From Cyanoderma ruficeps (lineage: Eukaryota; Chordata; Aves; Passeriformes; Timaliidae): a stretch of 64,000 nt of DNA. Made by a program: the position numbers and the translations under genes. The stretch covers positions 6,721,457 to 6,785,456 of the forward strand of contig VZDJ01007749.1 in the NCBI GenBank assembly GCA_008694505.1. The letters are read 5' to 3'. This document shows positions 53,901 through 64,000 of this stretch, one piece after another. The first letter of the stretch is position 1, and every line of letters begins with the position of its first letter. The notes under the pieces are model-generated. The model searched no databases and had not been told where the DNA came from. It saw only the letters and a list, made by a program, of their open reading frames with translations.

Positions 53901-56278
53901 TTATTTATTGGAACAAAATCTGAGTCTGAACAGTAAAAACTAACAAAACTGCAGCACGTTTGAGCAGTGATGGTAAGAGGGAAGTTTATGTAGAGTAGTA
54001 AGAAGAAAAAGGCTTTACTTGGATTATTGTAACTCTCTAGCAGGAAGACTGCTTTTGTCATTGTAGTTTAAAGAGCAGCTAAATATATTACTGTAAGAAC
54101 CTGTTTTGTGTCTTTACTTTTTGTACAAAACTGCTTTTATAAGATGTAAAAAGAGGTACCCAGCATTCCTCTCAGAGTAGTCTAGGCACTGAACCATGTG
54201 ACTGACTATGGAACCAAATTCTGATTTTTGGCAGGTCTGAATGCTAGTAGTATTGATGGAGCAAGGTTTAATATGACTGGTAATCAAGTTTGATCTAAAA
54301 ATTGGAGTCTGAGGGTATTTGGAGCCAGCTTAGATTTCACTTAGGCAATTTTTCAGATTTCAGCAGTGTCACAGAAACTGGTGGGGGGAAGGTAATTGTT
54401 ATTGGGGGTGGTCTGCAGCTCTCAACTTCCAGGGTAGAATGGATAGATTTAGTCATCAATTTTTAATTTAGATTTAATGTGCCAGGATCTGTTAATAATC
54501 ATCATGCATTTAAGGAAGCACATTTTGTGTTACCATGGCTTTGCCGTTGGATAGCAGTCGCTAGCATATCCTACGTGCTTAATAATGCATCCCACTCAAA
54601 CAGCAGTGCTTCAGAGTCAGTATTTCCCTTGCTGTTTTGTCCAAAAGCTGTTACTGAGAACTTTAGTTAGGATATTAATGGCTGGAATGTTGCATTCTTC
54701 ATGTCAAGTGGAACATGCTTGAAAAATGCAGCATTAGATCTCTCCCTAGAAAAAAACGAAACAAAGCAAAAAAACCCAAACCCATCCCACTAATGGAAAT
54801 TGTGCCATTTGTTTCAGGTGTTCTTTTGCATGTTATGGGAGATGCGCTTGGATCTGTGGTTGTGGTAATTACTGCTACTATCTTCTATTTGCGTCCTCTG
54901 GGGAATGCTCCGTGTAACTGGCAGTGCTACATTGATCCAAGCCTGACAATAGTTATGGTGTTCATCATCTTGTCGTCTGCATTCCCACTTATAAAGGAGA
55001 CCTCAACTATCTTGTTGCAGATGGTCCCCAAAGGTGTTGATATGCAAATACTGAGTAAGTCAAATTTGTTGTTGAAATGCTGTTAATTTTAATGGTGTAT
55101 TTCAATGTATATGTTATTTGTGGAATGACATGTTTGGATTATTTACTCATAATAGCTCTGAATCTCAACTGTGAGAAACAGTCACATGCCTGTGTCCTAG
55201 CAACATGATTCAAATCTCTCTGGATTAGTTAAAGCATGCATTTTGAGAATGTGGTACTCCAACAATACATCAAAAATACCAGGTCTTGAGCTGTTAATGC
55301 TTTGTGTGGGTTATTTGTGAAAGAAATGACTTTGAGTTACAATCTTTTCCAACCCTTCTGAAAGGGCTGCTTCTGAATAGCTTCCAAAACATCTTAGAAA
55401 TTTCCATTAAGGTTGGTTAACTTTGTAGCTCTTAGGCGCTGTTCACACTGGTTAATTGTGGGGTAACATTGGGTATTTCTGAAATTCCCTCATGCTCACG
55501 GGTTAAAGAAACCAGATGTGGGATTTTGATGGAGGAAGTGATGCTGTAATGCTTCCTCGGTGAACTGCTGGTAAATTGCCATTAGGGAACCTGAGGAACT
55601 GGCGAATCCAAAAGCAAGGGTGCCATGTTCATCACTTGAAGGCTGAACTGAAGGCAGCTGGGAGTAGACACATTGTATCAAGTATATCTCTTCTAAAATG
55701 ATAGTTTTGACACCTCTGCTTTTGGATAGGGTCCCTAGTGAGACAGCTGATAATTAGCCAGTGCACCAAAGCCCCTAATTCCTTTCCCTTATTGTCTTCC
55801 AGCTGACAGACTATCTCGTGTACCAGGAGTCAGCAGCCTCCACGAGGTGCACGTCTGGGAGCTTGCAAACAGGAAGAACATTGCCACTCTCCACGTCAAG
55901 TGCCAAACCCCTTCTGATTACCAAGATGCTGCTCACAAAATACGGAAGATTTTCCACGAGGCAGGAGTGCATTCCGTGACCATCCAGCCCGAGTATGCTG
56001 ACCACAAGACCTCACATGTACTGTGCAGCTCACCCTGCATCTCCAAAGCCTGTGACGCTCATTTGTGCTGCAGCCAGAGGGAGCTCCCCCGGGCTGAAAC
56101 GAATGGCTACATGGAGAAAAGTGGAAGCTCCCCCTCTGCACAGCACAAAGACAATGGTTTAAGGACAAGTGACATTGAAATCCCTATGGAAGACCCAGTG
56201 GCAGAGGAGAGCGTGAAAAACGTGAACAATTGTGACGTGTCCGATGACAAATCCCAGTCGGGTAGTACACGATTTTAG
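50411..56278 (+). CDS. SLC30A10: Manganese efflux transporter ZnT10 (gene-level span, 4 exons)
   Basis: This is a CDF-family exporter; the human protein moves manganese out of the cell at the plasma membrane and its loss causes hypermanganesaemia. Four exons (50411-50924, 51363-51446, 54818-55054, 55803-56278) join in frame to 436 residues, against 485 in human, the shortfall being in the cytosolic loop and C-terminal tail. TM1-4 come from exon 1, the loop mainly from the end of exon 1 and exon 2, TM5-6 and the first part of the C-terminal domain from exon 3. The TM2 site reads N43xxxD47, the asparagine form typical of ZnT10 rather than the His of zinc ZnTs, and TM5 has HVMGD. The ATG is chosen because MGRYSGKTCRL matches the family start, has a GCCGCC Kozak context and is the first in-frame ATG. 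Gene order after EPRS1 matches human. Confidence 0.97.
51363..51446 (+). CDS. SLC30A10: SLC30A10 exon 2: cytosolic loop
   Basis: This 84-base exon encodes DSPNDQKSPEEG then EKKKEKKSEALNIR, matching the KKSEALNIR segment before TM5 of human ZnT10. Phase 1-1 and a multiple of three, so skipping it would keep the frame. Confidence 0.95.
51447..54817 (+). other. SLC30A10: SLC30A10 intron 2
   Basis: This 3.4 kb intron is AT-rich. A few ORFs of 60-130 codons occur but none resembles a known family. No transposable element was recognised. Confidence 0.6.
54818..55054 (+). CDS. SLC30A10: SLC30A10 exon 3: TM5-6
   Basis: It encodes VLLHVMGDALGSVVVVITAT, CNWQCYIDPSLTIVMVFIIL, SSAFPLIKETSTILLQMVPK and GVDMQIL. 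HVMGD supplies the TM5 His and Asp of the metal site. It enters in phase 1 and ends in phase 1 at CTGA|GTAAGT. Confidence 0.97.
55055..55802 (+). other. SLC30A10: SLC30A10 intron 3
   Basis: A 748-base intron with GTAAGT donor and CTTCCAG acceptor. Nothing else is seen in it. Confidence 0.7.
55803..56278 (+). CDS. SLC30A10: SLC30A10 exon 4: C-terminal cytosolic domain
   Basis: It encodes DRLSRVPGVSSLHEVHVWEL, IATLHVKCQTPSDYQDAAHK and a ferredoxin-like CDF fold, then a Cys-rich tail (CSSPCISKACDAHLCC) and a variable acidic end. The stop is TAG at 56276-56278. Confidence 0.96.
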
Positions 56279-57195
56279 CCAATTTGCTCTGCTCTGTGGC
56301 GTGTTCTCATGGAGCAAACATATCCTGGCTGGGAAGGGGGGCCTCGGTGGTGATAGCTGAAGTTGGTGTGGCAAAAAGATTTCTGTGCTTTAGCTGTAAA
56401 CCAAAATGCACCAAACCCCCCTTGTACCTGAAATAAGGGTTAAGATTTCCACCAAGGCTGTTGCGTTCATGTGACTTTTGTGATGCAGCCTTGCCCAGTT
56501 CCTTACCAAACTAAGGCTGAATTCCTAGTGTTAGAGTGGATGGGGTGTATCACTCTCTGTCTGCACTGATGTTTGCAGTTCATGGCCAGTAGCACTGGGA
56601 AAGGACTTCTGCCTTTCCTGTGAGAGTGAGCTGTTTCTTGAAAGCCCTGTGGCCAGTTAATGATTGTACTGGGCTGAAGTACTGTATATTTATAAAGGAC
56701 TTCAGTAGAGATGCTTTACTGGTCCTTAAACCCCAATTTTGCATGGACAGTTCATTTTTAACAGTAACAATTCTGGCCAGTGGAGTTTGTGAATGAAATT
56801 TAGAGTGTCTAAGGGGAAGCACTCAGGAATTTTGACTTGTGTTATTTTCTTGATTGACTCCTGTATTTAGGGACAGAGCAAAAGCTGGTCTTGCTTCTCC
56901 GCAAGTAATACTGGAGTCCCAGCCTAATCACAGATGAGTGTGCTAAGAGACTGCTTGTCATGAAAGGAAATAAGTACCTACTAACATTGTCTGTACTGAT
57001 TCTAGAAAATGGAAATGCAGGCAGTCATCCAATTAACTTTTACCTTTTTCACTGTTATGATTGTACAACTCAGTCTTTTAAATTTCTTATTATCCTTTTC
57101 CTGACAACACAAGTTCCAAGAGTCATGGTCTTATTTCATCATTGTGCAGGATGATTGCATTATCTTTAACACTGAGTCTGTCATTATTCATGCTG

Positions 57196-57201
57196 AATAA
57201 A
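57196..57201 (+). terminator. SLC30A10: Candidate proximal poly(A) signal of SLC30A10
   Basis: AATAAA lies 918 bases past the stop. The downstream sequence is AT-rich without an obvious GT-rich element. Confidence 0.4.
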
Positions 57202-58466
57202 TAAGCTACAGTTTATTACAAACAGTTGAAATTCTGCAATTCTATTATTAAGGCATAACTTAATATTGTATTAATTAAGAAAGCACCTTAAAAGTCTTGT
57301 ATGCAGTATTATCACTTAGAGGGAGCTTTAAAAAAATTAAACCAGGAAATTTTTCCTGGTTTAGTCTCAATCATTTCTTGTTGGCTGGTTTTAAAGGTCA
57401 TGATGCCTTGAACCCTACCCTCTGCCCTGGCCCTCTTCCCCCTGCCCAAAGGTGTATCTCAAAGTGTATTTAGTGAAGCAGTTCACTATCTTTTGGCTGC
57501 TTGCTCTTTCTGAAGGTATGCAAGGGTGCTTTAAGGAAAACAAGGTGATGTGCCCTGTCACCAGTGCTGGATTTCAGTCACATGTGTTCTGCAGGTTTCT
57601 GGGAGGGGAAACCCACTACTCAATCCACACTGAGTCTGGTGCTTGGTCTCCCTGGCTATGCAGATCAGATCCAGAAGATCCCAAATATATTTTGCTGGCC
57701 AAAGCAGCCTTTCAATGGTCTGTATGGCCTGGACAGGCTATTTTATCCATTTATTTACCTTTGTAAAATAGTGGTGTCTTTACCTCAGTGACACCTTAAC
57801 AGAACGGGCAAATTGATTTCCAGCCTGGGCTGGGAAAATACTAGAACCTTCTTGTAAGGATGGCTAAAAAGCAGCCAACTCCTTATTAATAAAGATGATT
57901 GCAATAATTCAGTGAATATTAAAACACACAGCTGGATATTTTACTGCTTGGAATGTAGTATATACTGAAGCAGTGATCTCAGTCTAAATAGAACATTTCT
58001 AGAATTATAATTACCCCTTTTAAACAGATTTTTTAAATGAATTAAGATATTTTATACCATTTCATTGTAACTTTGCATCACATAAATTTACCTATTTGTT
58101 AATATAAGAGCTTGATCCTTCAGGCTCTTTGATTCCATTGGCAGCAGCAGGATCTTTCTTGGCAGTTATTGCACGAGTTAATGTAAATCAGGAAACATTG
58201 TAAAATTGCTGTGTCTTTTAAAAGGATGTGCCATGAAGTAAGACAGCCCTTTCTTCTGTTCTTTTTTTCTCCCCTCTTTATTTTCATCTATGGTGATGCT
58301 TAGATGTAAATAACAAATATATTTATTGTGTTTTTGAGAAATGGAATAGAAATCTCCCAAAATAACAACAAAGTCTATGGGAGAGCTTTCTTCCCAGATA
58401 TCCTCTAAAACAAGCATCCTTTCATGGTTATGCATACTTATTTGTATTTTAAATCAGGTAATTTTT

Positions 58467-58495
58467 TATATATATATGTGTATATATATATGTAC
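58467..58495. repeat. (TA)n-rich microsatellite
   Basis: An interrupted run of TA and TGTA units lies in the SLC30A10 3' flank. Confidence 0.8.
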
Positions 58496-60599
58496 ATATT
58501 TTATTAAATGGTTGAAAGCTGGAATGGCAGTACTTACTCTGGGATTACAGAAAACCTTTATGTGTGATGTTGGGGCATTTGTCAAAATGGACAATTTTTA
58601 TTCTTCCAGTGTTAAAACTGTGGCTTTTAAAAGTGTTGTAACCTGAAAATACAATGAAATAACATTCTTACACTTTATTTTCTCTTGTCTGGTTGAATGT
58701 ACTGTAATTGCTGCCTGTGAATAAATGGGAAAATACCAGGGATTATAGAAATCTTCATAGATTTTGACAGATAATAATGACAGACTTTAAATTTGCTTTA
58801 TTACTTAAGCAAGAAAAAGCAACAGAGCTATGTTATTTATGGGATAAACCTTGCTCTTTTTGGGGACTTTCAGGGTATTTAACTAAGGTTTCTGACCAGC
58901 ATCTTTGCCCTTATTTGAGTAACAAAATATTTTCCTCCTGTACTGTGCGTCCCCTCTCTACCTCTGTGGGAGACTTCATTCCAATCCGTGTGTATTTTGT
59001 ATTGGCCTATTTCCCTTCAGTTCTTGGCATATTTCTTCTAATTCTGCTGAAGCAGGCTTCCTCATTCTGAGATGCAGTACAGTTCCATGTTAGCCCTTAT
59101 CTCTGGGCACTTGTTCTAAATTCAGGTTTGTAGTCTATTGCACTGTCATAAAAGCTCTGTTCTGACCTTTTTAGCTGAATTACTTTGTTTCCTCCCCCCC
59201 AACAAATACAGGTTGATTGTGCTGCTCTGTCCTCTTCAAGTACTGACTTACTATTGTCTCTCTTGGTTTTTGCAATGATTGTCCCTTCGGTCTGTTGCTG
59301 CTGGTGGCAAAGGAAATCTGCTTAAATTACGTGTGACTTTCAACTGGTTATCCAGATCCTGTGGATGCGATCCATAGCCAGTCATACATGTGACCCAGTA
59401 GGGTGATGACAAAACCTTTGCTAGGCAAAAGCAAATTAAGGGCCTTTGTCAGCCATGTGCCTTTTCTTAAAGGGAATCAATTCTTTGTCACCTTTCCACA
59501 TGTGCCAAAAGTGCCAATTTGATTTTTTTCTTCTTCTGAAACCCTCTAAATGCAGGTGTTGCCTTTACTCTTAATTTTTAAGAAAACTGCTACTGTTTTC
59601 AGGAGTATTACCTTTGTTTTACCAGTTTTCAGCTGACTTCCTTTCCCTTGTCTTCTTTACAATACTAACCTTGACTCATAGTGCAAGTGTATTTTTTCCC
59701 TCTTAGTGTTTTTTCTCGTTGTCTCTTCAATAAAAGCAGGATGGTTTTGATAGCCTGGTCATGGTGATCTACCAATAATACAGTTTAGAAATACCTTTTT
59801 ATGCACTGGTTTAATTTTTGCACTCCATTCCATTAAAATACACCCACTTTCTGGTTTTGCTATGGTTTTACCATTGCAAACCAGTTTTTGACATTCTTTA
59901 TTTTTTCCTATTCTTTCCCTCTCCCATTTCTGATTATAATGCTTACTGTCCTGAATACTCCCTTTTCTGAATTTTGAAGGGAATGTGCCAGAACCTGAAT
60001 TTTTCCCAAAGAGATGTTCACCACCCAAGTTCTATGGATGGCTTGATGTGACCTACTCCGAGGACTATTTTGTGTCCCGTCATCTGTGTAAAATTGTTAC
60101 CTAAGTAATCATCATGACAATATTAACACCTGTGTCTATGTATAATTAAATTCTTTATAAACACTCTACCTGAATCAACTTCTTAAGAATGGTGGATTTC
60201 TAAACCTGGGAAGATATAATGAAAGCAGGAGGGTTCATGGGTCATTCATTAACATCTTGGGGAAAAGCTTGGTAAAAGATAATTCAAAAGCTATGAACAT
60301 TCCTATAAGTTCTACTACTTACTCTGCTGTACAGTGGAAGCACTTTCTATGCTAAATACTTTATTTGAACAGTGATACTTTGATATGAGGATGTCACTGT
60401 AGAAGGTTGTTACATTTATGGAGCTGTGTTGCTTAAAAGTTTCCTCCAGTTTTTCTGTTCCTTATGTGATTAAATGTGCCAAAATGTAATTTCCATGATT
60501 GCTGAATCTCACTGTGGTTTTATTAACCATTAGTGGGAAATGACTTAAGGTTTTAGGTACAGCTATATTTTTATCAAAATGAAGTTTGAATGTCTTGTA

Positions 60600-60622
60600 A
60601 ATAAAGTGTATTTTTAAATAAA
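60600..60622 (+). terminator. SLC30A10: Candidate distal tandem poly(A) signals of SLC30A10
   Basis: Two AATAAA hexamers (60600-60605 and 60617-60622) are followed by a TGTGTGG element at about 60641. This is the best cleavage-site pattern after the gene and would give a 3'UTR of about 4.4 kb. Confidence 0.5.
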
Positions 60623-60644
60623 ACTTTGTTCTGAGCTTGATGTG

Positions 60645-63600
60645 TGGTAACTTGGGATAGAGGGAGCTTGTGTCTCTGGGTAATTTTGAGACTCGTATGA
60701 GTGAAATTTGTCTCATCCTGTGAGACAGTTAATGTTGCAGTTTGTATGTGTTTAGAAGAAAAGGGGACCAACACTCAAAAGCTTTTCTTCTGCAAGCAGC
60801 CTTACATTTTGCCACATGGAGAAAGCTGAACATCATGAAACTCCTGGGTTTCATGACATGAATATACATGCTGGAAATGGGATGAGGTCTAACACTACAA
60901 GTTTAGGTGCTGTTTTTGGAGCAGCAATCCTGGAGGTGTTCTCAGATGTTTCTCTCTTCTTGGCATAAATATCAGGTATCTGCCACCTGGTCCCTACCGT
61001 GTTGTGTCCAATTCTCCAGCAGTGCATGCCCCCACTTATTTAGTGAACAATAATCGATAAGGAGGCAATTGTCATTGTGCTTGGCTTTGGGATTTTTTAT
61101 TCTTTGGTTCTGTCTGAGTGGTAGATGCTGCATAAATGCCCCGTAAGAAATTCAGTTCATGTTTGGCCAATATATTGCCTATGCTTTTGTGTGTGGTTGG
61201 TGTTACTCAGCTTGTAGACCATGGATGACTAGTGATTTGGAAGACAGAACTGAAAAATTTTTAAAGCAGTTCCTGACAAAATTAAAATTATACATAGATT
61301 TGTAGGATGTTAAGGGGTTGAAATGAACCTTAAACATTACTTAGTCCTACCCTTCCTGTCATGCGAAGGGACATCTCCCACTAAACCAGGTTGCTCACAA
61401 GGCCTTACTAAACCCAGTCTCAACTTCCAGGGTTGGGGAATCCACAAACTCCCCAGGCAACCTCTTCTAGTGTCTAATCACCCTCACAGTAAAGAATTTT
61501 TTCCTAATATCTAACCTAAATTTCCCCTCTTTCAATTTTACCCACTGTTCCTTGTCCTATCACTGCAGTTCCTGAGGAAGAGTCTCTCTCCAGTTTCTCT
61601 GTAGGCCCACTTCAGATACTGGAAGACTGCTATGAGGTCTCTTCACAACCTTCTCTTATGCATGATGAGCAGCCTCAACATTCTCAGCCTGTCTTCCTAG
61701 GCAAGGTGCTCCAGTCCTCCTATCAACTTTGTGGCCTCCTGAGAGCTGCTCCAACAACTCCATGTCTTTGTGTTGGGGTCACCAGATCTGGATGCAGCAT
61801 TGCAGGTGGGGTCTCATCAGCGGGAGAGAATCACCTCCTTTGACCTGCTTGCAAAGGAACAGTTTCCCTGTGCACAGACTGACATAAGGCACCTGAAATT
61901 CCAGGACTTCTCTACACAGACGCCCTTATTTTGTATCTCAGTCCTTTTGGAGCAGAAGGTGTTTTTCCACCTTAGAGGGCTGCTACTGTTTTGGTACTTT
62001 TGTACTCTCCAAGAAGCCACAGAAATAGGATGAGTTTGGACTGGATGTGGTAGATTGTGTTCTTAAAAACAGCTTCTAAAAAAAAGTCCACAATCTGTAT
62101 AGCTTCTTATACATTAAATATTAATTTATGCAAAACATTTCTGCATTCAAGTCATAATATATTTTTGCAATAACAGTTTGTTGTTTTCCCAAATGTATGA
62201 TTTTAAACCCATGCCTTTCTGCATGGACATTTTAGATGGCTGCTATGGATTCCAAACCAATGGGTGATTGTCTTTCTGCTTAGGGAACGTGCTTTCTGAT
62301 CTGGTAGAAATCTTGTTCTGACCCAAAGTTGTAGTAAGAAGTGAGGAAATAGCAGTGATCACAAATGGGCGATGAAGGGTCAGTTAAATTCTCTGACAGA
62401 TTTAGAATATATTTGGGGGCAGATAGTGAAACTTCCAGTTAGGATAAGGTGGAAGTCCAGTAAAACAGACTGGACAATGTACAATGAAATGCCAATGGAA
62501 GTTAATGAGGTATTCATCAAGGATGAGTAAGCCTCTATCTCTTCAAGGACACAAGCTTTGCCCTCTGATTCAAATATAGAATTTATTGTTGAGTCCTAGT
62601 CACATTTTACAAGCAGAGAGTTACTTTGCTATAAAATGGTAGCTGGGAAAGCACAATTGCAATGCTTACCACCAGCTCTCTAGAGAGCCACTGAGGCTTT
62701 GTGGTTGAACTTGTTTCTGCTGAAATGACATTGGCTGCCTGATGAAAGAAGCACGTATCTTGGTCAATAGAGATAGCGGGCATTTGAACAACCATGAATT
62801 GTTATCAACTACTTGTACATTGTTCAATTTATTGTACCTGGGGACATTCCCAGGCACAGAGAGCAGCCGACACACAAAAGCTTGTATCTATGCTAGGGAG
62901 ATACTCTGGGAGAGGATGGCTCCCTGCTGAGGGCCAGCTCAGATTTAAGTCCTTGACTCTGGACTGTGCCCGGGAATGGCTGGGGGAGCAGTAATTGACA
63001 TGGACTGTGAAATGCTTGAACACCTTACTAATACAGACAATCATGGTTCATTCCCAGATCTGGTTTAATTTGCCAATATTGATGAGGGCCTTGGTCCCTG
63101 AGCCTCCACTCTGTTTTGCAAGGTAGCAGAACCTGCAGGTGGAAAAGGAGATGAGGCTCCTGGTGGTTTCCTGGGCTGTAGGATGGAAAGGTTTCCTGTC
63201 TTTCTTCTGCATCAGTGCACAGGGCAAACTGGGTGGGGAGAGGCTGCCCTGATCAGCAGTGCAGTCAGCAGATAACACTATCACCCCAGCTGCTTGCATG
63301 GCTCTGAAATGAAAGACGCAAGGCAAGTGGCACGTTTGATATGGTGCTGCCCTCTGCTTTACCTCCTTCCAGAACATTCTTATTTTGTTTTTCAATGTTC
63401 ACCCATGTTTAAAAAAGCTCTGCGTCTGTTTCACCATACATTGCTGACCACGCTGTGGTGAGGAGGTGGAAACAAAGCAGTGGTAAGAGGCTTCAGGGTA
63501 CGTGTGGGGAAATGACCCAGTGGTGAATTTATATGAACACAACACAGTAGGTCCACAACCTAAAGTACAGAAAATCTTGCAATATAGGATTGTATAATCC

Positions 63601-64000
63601 AAGAGGTAGAAAGCAAACCTTTTTTAATAAACACCTTAAAAATCAGTCTTGTAAAATGCATCTGATGTGGATGAGCCAATCCTCCAAGCTAAAAACCAGG
63701 AAGTACAACTGGCAGTGGGAAATCAGCACAGTGAATGCCATGATGTCTTGCAGAGCAGCATTCTCTTTAATTAGCTGTTTCTTTTTAGAGTTCCCATATG
63801 AGTAGGGATGGTAGCCTTTCTGTATACCCCAGTTTCTTTTGCCCAGATTGGTCATAGAAAGTGTTTTTTTTATGGCTGGGCTTTAAGTGCCCAGCACTGT
63901 GCAGGGTCTATGCTGTGACAAAACACCTACCAGCAGCACAGTACCTGCAGCTCTTTGCGCTGGTTGGTGCACGCTCTAAACAATCTCAAAATGAGTTTGG
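60645..64000. other. Intergenic DNA to the window end
   Basis: Apart from the CR1 fragment at 61294-61850, no gene, RNA or conserved-looking element is recognised. Short ORFs on both strands show no family resemblance. Confidence 0.6.
61294..61850 (-). mobile_element. CR1 LINE 3' fragment
   Basis: The complement of CR1 is visible: GGGGTTGAAATGAACCTTAA, CTCCCACTAAACCAGGTTGC, AGTAAAGAATTTTTTCCTAA, CAGCCTGTCTTCCTAGGCAA and GCAGGTGGGGTCTCATCAGC. About 555 bases and more diverged than the 49.4 kb copy, suggesting an older insertion. Confidence 0.9.

Larger units (their letters stand above)
56279..60640 (+). other. SLC30A10: Probable SLC30A10 3'UTR and flank
   Basis: There is no coding sequence or recognised transposable element here. 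The region is AT-rich with a TATA-type microsatellite at 58467-58495. AATAAA at 57196-57201 is a possible proximal signal; a stronger-looking pair lies at 60.6 kb. How far the transcript really extends cannot be decided from sequence alone. Confidence 0.45.

Noticed and set aside
62896..62913. A GRYSGR peptide in one + frame, identical to the start of the TM1-4 exon
   Set aside because: The match is six residues only, the codons differ, nothing that follows is hydrophobic, and the frame stops soon. Taken as coincidence, not a third exon copy.

Overview
The window is vertebrate nuclear DNA, almost certainly from a bird. Evidence: compact GT-AG multi-exon genes, six 5'-truncated CR1 LINE fragments typical of avian genomes, and a solo LTR that resembles avian ERVL-type LTRs (a songbird is plausible but not shown). 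The gene order is EPRS1 then SLC30A10, same orientation, as in human 1q41. All genes lie on the + strand. No rRNA, tRNA, CRISPR or prokaryotic-type feature was seen.

Region 1 (1-32.7 kb) is EPRS1, the bifunctional glutamyl/prolyl-tRNA synthetase. The first exon or two are off the left edge. I place 32 coding exons, all joining in frame, for about 1,632 residues. They encode the end of the GST-like N-terminal domain, the class I GluRS, a run of five WHEP repeats where human has three, the class II ProRS, and the C-terminal Cys-rich tail. The gene ends with a stop at 32483-32485 and AATAAA at 32684. CR1 fragments lie in two introns.

Region 2 (32.7-50 kb) looks intergenic but holds the most interesting object of the window: one intact exon at 37404-37848 encoding TM1-4 of a cation-diffusion-facilitator transporter. 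It is about 43% identical by eye to exon 1 of SLC30A10, has its own TATA-type promoter and a consensus splice donor. I could not find TM5-6 or C-terminal exons for it before the next gene. Its donor phase (1) matches SLC30A10 exon 1, so it could splice in frame onto SLC30A10 exons 2-4 as an alternative first exon. Its TM2 metal-site residues are changed to A43/H47. The gap also holds a solo LTR and CR1 fragments.

Region 3 (50-60.6 kb) is complete SLC30A10 (manganese efflux transporter): four exons, 436 residues, a CpG-island promoter with a GGGCC repeat, and a long probable 3'UTR with candidate poly(A) signals at 57.2 and 60.6 kb. From 60.7 kb to the end there is only intergenic DNA with one CR1 fragment.

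How they work together: EPRS1 charges tRNA-Glu and tRNA-Pro and sits in the multi-synthetase complex. SLC30A10 exports manganese. The two are syntenic neighbours with no known shared pathway. The TM1-4 exon and SLC30A10 may be two promoters/first exons of one transporter locus or two tandem paralogues.
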